Part shown: piece after piece, positions 14,262 to 17,732 of the stretch
How positions within the stretch are numbered: position 1 is the first letter of the stretch
Layout: each line of letters starts with the position of its first letter
Assembly (NCBI GenBank): GCA_030263275.1
Contig: SZOR01000087.1
Span: 1 to 17,732 of the forward strand
Origin: DSNY01 sp016861185
Lineage (GTDB): Bacteria > Pseudomonadota > Gammaproteobacteria > Burkholderiales > Burkholderiaceae_F
Direction: 5' to 3'
Length of the DNA: 17,732 nt
Program-made: the position numbers and the translations under genes
Notes under the pieces: generated by a model
Database searches by the model: none
What the model saw: only the letters and a program-made list of their open reading frames with translations
Told to the model about the DNA's origin: nothing

Positions 14262-15767
14262 ATGGAACTCATCAGCAACCTCGCGCTCGGTTTCGCCACG
14301 GCGCTGACGCCGATCAACCTGCTGTACGCCTTCATCGGCGTGCTGGTCGGCACGCTGATCGGCGTGCTGCCGGGCATCGGGCCGATCGCCACGCTGGCGA
14401 TGCTGCTGCCGACGACCTACGCGCTGCCGCCGACCTCGGCGCTGATCATGTTGGCCGGCATCTACTACGGCGCGCAGTACGGCGGCTCGACGACCGCAAT
14501 CCTGGTCAACCTGCCCGGCGAGTCGGCCTCCGTCGTGACCTGCATCGACGGCTACCAGATGGCGCGCAAAGGTCGGGCGGGCGCGGCGCTCGCGGTCGCC
14601 GCGCTCGGGTCGTTCTTCGCCGGAACGATCGCCACCCTGATCGTCGCGGCGCTCGCTGGCCCGATGGTCGAGTTCGCGTTCAAGTTCGGGCCGGCGGAGT
14701 ACTTCTCGCTGATGGTGCTGGGGCTGATCGGCGCGGTCGTGCTGGCCTCGGGTTCCCTCGTCAAGGCGGTCGCGATGATCCTGCTCGGGCTGCTGCTCGG
14801 ACTGGTCGGCACCGACGTCAACTCGGGGGTGGCGCGCTTTTCCTTCGACATCCCGGAGCTGACCGACGGCATCGGTTTCGTCGCGATCGCGATGGGCGTG
14901 TTCGGGTTCGCCGAAATCATCGCCAACGTCGAGAAGCGCGAACACCGCGAGGTCTTCACCGACCGTGTAGGCCGGCTGTGGCCGAGCGGCGAGGAGTTCA
15001 AGAAGGCGGCGCCGGCCGCCGTGCGCGGCACGCTGCTCGGTTCGATCCTCGGCGTGCTTCCCGGCGGCGGCGCGCTGCTGTCGGCGTTCGCCGCCTACAC
15101 GATCGAGAAGAAGATCGCGAAGGACCCCTCGCAGTTCGGCAAGGGCGCGGTGGCCGGCGTGGCCGGTCCCGAATCGGCCAACAACGCCGGCGCGCAGACC
15201 TCGTTCATCCCGATGCTCACGCTCGGCATCCCGCCGAACGCGGTGATGGCGCTGATGATCGGCGCGATGACGATCCACAACATCCAGCCCGGCCCGCAGG
15301 TGATGAGCAGCAACCCGGCGCTGTTCTGGGGGCTGATCGCGTCGATGTGGATCGGCAACCTGATGCTGGTGATCCTGAACCTGCCGCTGATCGGGCTGTG
15401 GGTGCAGCTTCTGAAGGTCCCGTATCGCTGGCTCTATCCGGCGATCCTGGTGTTCTGCTGCATCGGCGTGTACTCGATCAACAACAACACCTTCGACGTG
15501 TTCATGACCGCCGCCTTCGGCGTGGTCGGCTACGTGTTCTACAAGCTGCGCTGCGAACCGGCGCCGCTGCTGCTCGGCTTCATCCTCGGGCCGATGATGG
15601 AAGAGAACCTGCGGCGCGCGATGCTGCTGTCGCGCGGCGATCCGATGACCTTCTTCACGCGGCCGCTGTCGCTGACGCTGCTGCTGATGGCCGCGGCGCT
15701 GCTGGTGATCGTCGCGCTGCCGGCGATCAAGGCCAAGCGCGAGGAGGCGTTCCATGAGGTTGACTGA
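14262..15767 (+). CDS. tctA: TctA-family large membrane subunit of a tripartite tricarboxylate transporter
   Basis: A 501-residue polytopic inner-membrane protein of normal TctA length that forms the translocation pathway of a TTT importer. Two internally related halves are visible. GVLPGIGP (34-41) and GIYYGAQYGGSTTAILVNLP (66-85) lie in the first half. GVLPGGG (264-270) and the PESANNAGAQTSFIPMLTLG stretch (about 302-323) lie in the second. ATG 14262 follows a GGAGA ribosome-binding site. The 3' end overlaps the start of the second binding-protein gene by 14 nt, which indicates translational coupling. It would work with TctB and one or both flanking Bug proteins; a partner role for the orphan Bug protein of the glucarate operon is possible but unproven. 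The symbol denotes the family, not tricarboxylate specificity. Confidence 0.96.
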   Translation: MELISNLALGFATALTPINLLYAFIGVLVGTLIGVLPGIGPIATLAMLLPTTYALPPTSALIMLAGIYYGAQYGGSTTAILVNLPGESASVVTCIDGYQMARKGRAGAALAVAALGSFFAGTIATLIVAALAGPMVEFAFKFGPAEYFSLMVLGLIGAVVLASGSLVKAVAMILLGLLLGLVGTDVNSGVARFSFDIPELTDGIGFVAIAMGVFGFAEIIANVEKREHREVFTDRVGRLWPSGEEFKKAAPAAVRGTLLGSILGVLPGGGALLSAFAAYTIEKKIAKDPSQFGKGAVAGVAGPESANNAGAQTSFIPMLTLGIPPNAVMALMIGAMTIHNIQPGPQVMSSNPALFWGLIASMWIGNLMLVILNLPLIGLWVQLLKVPYRWLYPAILVFCCIGVYSINNNTFDVFMTAAFGVVGYVFYKLRCEPAPLLLGFILGPMMEENLRRAMLLSRGDPMTFFTRPLSLTLLLMAAALLVIVALPAIKAKREEAFHEVD

Positions 15768-16752
15768 GCGGATCGCCCGTTGCGGAAAGAGCGTGGGAGA
15801 CGCGATCAAGCGCCTCGCGTTCCTGCTCGCGCTGGCGCCGGTCGCCGCGTTCGCGCAGTACCCGAGCAAGCCGGTACGCCTCGTCGTGCCGTTTCCGCCG
15901 GCCGGCGCGACCGACATCGTGTCGCGCGAGCTGGCGCGGCATCTTTCGGAGCGCCTGAAGCAGCAGGTGATCGTCGACAACCGCCCCGGCGCGGGCGGCG
16001 CCCTCGGCAGCGACATCGTCGCCAAGAGTCCGCCCGACGGTTACACGATCCAGATGGCGACCAGTTCGACGCACGCGATCGGGCCGCTGTTGAATCCGAA
16101 GACGCCGTACGACCCACGCACCGACTTCACGCCGATCGCGCATGTCGCCAACTCGCCCAACGTGCTGCTCGTGGCCCCCAACGTGCCCGCGGCCAGCGTC
16201 AAGGAACTGGTCGAGCTGCTGAAGCGCTCGCCCGGCCGCTACAACTACGGCTCGAGCGGCAACGGCACGATCGTTCACCTGACCTCGGAGTTGTTCAAGG
16301 CGATGACCGGCACGTATGTCGTGCACATCCCCTATCGCGGCACGGCGCTCGTGATCCCCGACATGCTGTCCGGCCAGATCCATCTGCTGTTCGACAACAT
16401 CGCCTCGGCGCTGCCGCACCTGAAGGACGGCAAGCTGCGGGCGCTGGGCGTCACTTCGCGCGAGCGCTCGCCGCTGCTGCCCGACGTGCCGCCAGTGGCG
16501 CAAGCCGTGCCCGGCTTCGAATCGGTGACCTGGTTCGGCGTGTTCGGACCGAAAGGCCTGCCGCCGGACGTCGTGCAGCGACTCAACGGCGAGATCAACG
16601 CGGTGCTGAAGTCGCCCGAGTTCGTCGAACGCCTGCGCACGCTCGGTTACGAGCCGGCCGGCGGCAGCCCGCAGGATTTCGCCGCGCTCGTGGCGCGCGA
16701 AACCGACAAGTGGGCCAAGCTGATCCGCGAGCGCAAGATCACCGTGGAATGA
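15754..16752 (+). CDS. Second Bug/TctC-family solute-binding protein of the TTT operon
   Basis: A 332-residue periplasmic binding protein. The n-region is unusually long (about 20 residues) before the hydrophobic core LAFLLALAPVAAFA, with probable cleavage after residue 34 (AFA before QYP). The ligand-loop motif is VVPFPPAGATD (44-54), with PAGATD rather than PGGSTD. VDNRPGAGGALG, PDGYTIQ, YGSSGNGTIVHL, HIPYRGTA, DGKLRALGVT and LPDVPP follow in family order. ATG 15754 lies inside the end of tctA, preceded by GAGGAGG (15741-15747), so its translation is coupled to tctA. It differs clearly from the first binding protein of this operon, so the transporter may accept two different ligands. The next gene starts 58 nt further on. 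Confidence 0.94.
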   Translation: MRLTERIARCGKSVGDAIKRLAFLLALAPVAAFAQYPSKPVRLVVPFPPAGATDIVSRELARHLSERLKQQVIVDNRPGAGGALGSDIVAKSPPDGYTIQMATSSTHAIGPLLNPKTPYDPRTDFTPIAHVANSPNVLLVAPNVPAASVKELVELLKRSPGRYNYGSSGNGTIVHLTSELFKAMTGTYVVHIPYRGTALVIPDMLSGQIHLLFDNIASALPHLKDGKLRALGVTSRERSPLLPDVPPVAQAVPGFESVTWFGVFGPKGLPPDVVQRLNGEINAVLKSPEFVERLRTLGYEPAGGSPQDFAALVARETDKWAKLIRERKITVE

Positions 16753-16810
16753 GGCGGCGCTTCCGGAGCCGGCCGCCGCGCGGCGCCTGACTTTCCGCAA
16801 CCGAGACGCG

Positions 16811-17732
16811 ATGTTCAACTGGACCAACCCGTATCCCTCCACGCGCACGCCGGTGTTCGCGCGCAACATCGTCGCGACGTCGCAGCCGCTCGCTGCGCAG
16901 GCCGGGCTGCGCATCCTGCAACACGGCGGCAACGCGGTCGACGCGGCGATCGCTGCCGCGGCCGTTATCGCGATGACCGAACCGTGCAGCAACGGACTCG
17001 GCTCGGACAACTTCGCGATCGTCTGGGACGGACAGCAGCTTCACGGGATGAACTCGAGCGGGTTTGCGCCGGCTGCCTGGACGCTCGACTACTTTCGAAA
17101 CAAGTACGGATCCGACGCCGCGCGCAAGCGCCCGGCGCGCGGCTGGGATGCCGTCACGGTCCCGGGCGCGGTGGCGGGCTGGGCGCTGTTGCACGGCCGG
17201 CTCGGCCTGCTGCCCTTCGAAGATGTGCTCGCGCCCGCGATCGAATACGCCGAGCGCGGTTTCGCGGTGAGCCCGGTCACGCAATCGAAGTGGAAGCTCG
17301 CCGAGCCGATCCTGAAGGGCTACCCCGGATTCGCGGAGCATTTTCTGCCGCGCGGGCGGGCACCCGAGGTCGGCGAGCACTTTGTTCTGCTCGGTGCGGC
17401 GGAGACGCTGAAGCTCGTCGCGCGCAGCAAGGGCGAAGATTTCTATCGCGGCGAAATCGCCGCGGCGATCGCGCGCTTCGCGACTGACACCGGCGGTGCG
17501 CTGACCGCGGCCGATCTCGCCGCGTACTGGGACTTCGTGCGGGCCAACGGCTGGGTCGGCACGATCAGCCAGTCCTTCGCCGGCCACGAACTGCACGAGA
17601 TTCCGCCGAACGGACAGGGCATCGCCGCGGCGGCGTGTCTCGGGATCCTGGAGCACACGCCGCTCGAAAGCTTCGAGGTCGACGGCGCCGACTGGCATCA
17701 CGTGACGATCGAAGCGATGAAGCTCGCCTTCG
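16811..17732 (+). CDS. Gamma-glutamyltransferase-family protein, N-terminal part (runs off the window)
   Basis: An open frame from ATG 16811 to the window edge (307 codons, no stop). It matches the N-terminal half of the gamma-glutamyltranspeptidase family of N-terminal nucleophile hydrolases. The family motifs are ATSQPLAAQAGLRILQHGGN (21-40) followed by AVDAAIAAAAV, TEPCSNGLGSDNF, VPGAVAGW, EDVLAPAIEYAERGF, LTAADLAAYW and PPNGQGIAAAACLGILE. The autocleavage Thr and the glutamyl-binding residues lie in the missing part, so activity cannot be judged. The usual GIGGGGF stretch reads GLGSDNF, marking a divergent subgroup. No N-terminal signal peptide is visible, whereas classical bacterial GGT is periplasmic, so this one may be cytoplasmic. 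It follows the TTT operon after 58 nt on the same strand and may process an imported compound (inferred). Confidence 0.85.
   Translation, partial: MFNWTNPYPSTRTPVFARNIVATSQPLAAQAGLRILQHGGNAVDAAIAAAAVIAMTEPCSNGLGSDNFAIVWDGQQLHGMNSSGFAPAAWTLDYFRNKYGSDAARKRPARGWDAVTVPGAVAGWALLHGRLGLLPFEDVLAPAIEYAERGFAVSPVTQSKWKLAEPILKGYPGFAEHFLPRGRAPEVGEHFVLLGAAETLKLVARSKGEDFYRGEIAAAIARFATDTGGALTAADLAAYWDFVRANGWVGTISQSFAGHELHEIPPNGQGIAAAACLGILEHTPLESFEVDGADWHHVTIEAMKLAF

Noticed and set aside
13725..16025. A 766-codon minus-strand reading frame opposite tctB, tctA and a Bug gene
   Set aside because: The product is a repetitive His/Asp/Arg/Gln/Glu mixture typical of an antisense shadow of a GC-rich membrane-protein gene. 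The plus strand carries unmistakable TctA motifs.

Overview
The window is uniformly GC-rich. Its gene content points to the Burkholderiales or a close betaproteobacterial relative: three Bug-type (TctC) solute-binding proteins, a tripartite tricarboxylate transporter (TTT), LysR and WYL regulators, and DUF6502/DUF5666 proteins. This assignment is inferred from gene families and base composition; no marker RNA is present. I see no tRNA, rRNA, CRISPR array, IS element or phage gene. The genes are tightly packed, and most very long antisense reading frames are high-GC shadows.

Left part (1-3600, + strand): the 3' end of a probable DUF6502 gene overlaps by 4 nt a large DUF5666 repeat lipoprotein. 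A second, paralogous DUF5666 lipoprotein follows. A perfect hairpin lies between the paralogs and a rho-independent-like terminator follows the second. This is the best candidate in the window for an undescribed system.

Middle-left (3600-6830): a set of single genes. These are an acylphosphatase (+), a RimJ-type N-acetyltransferase (-), a small exported hypothetical protein (-), a divergent WYL/YafY-type regulator (+) and a secreted trypsin-like serine protease (+).

Middle (6839-10989): a four-gene operon on the - strand, in transcription order Bug binding protein, glucarate dehydratase (gudD), HpcH/HpaI-family aldolase and tartronate semialdehyde reductase (garR-like). A divergent LysR regulator faces it across a 159-nt intergenic region carrying two perfect palindromes. 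Together the enzymes would convert D-glucarate to 5-keto-4-deoxyglucarate, then to pyruvate plus tartronate semialdehyde, then to glycerate. No membrane transporter is encoded in this operon.

Right part (11922-17732): a small four-helix membrane protein on the - strand, then a + strand operon of Bug protein, TctB, TctA and a second Bug protein. It is followed closely by the first 307 codons of a gamma-glutamyltransferase-family gene that runs off the window. One TctAB membrane pair is therefore flanked by two binding proteins, with a third, apparently orphan, binding protein in the neighbouring glucarate operon.
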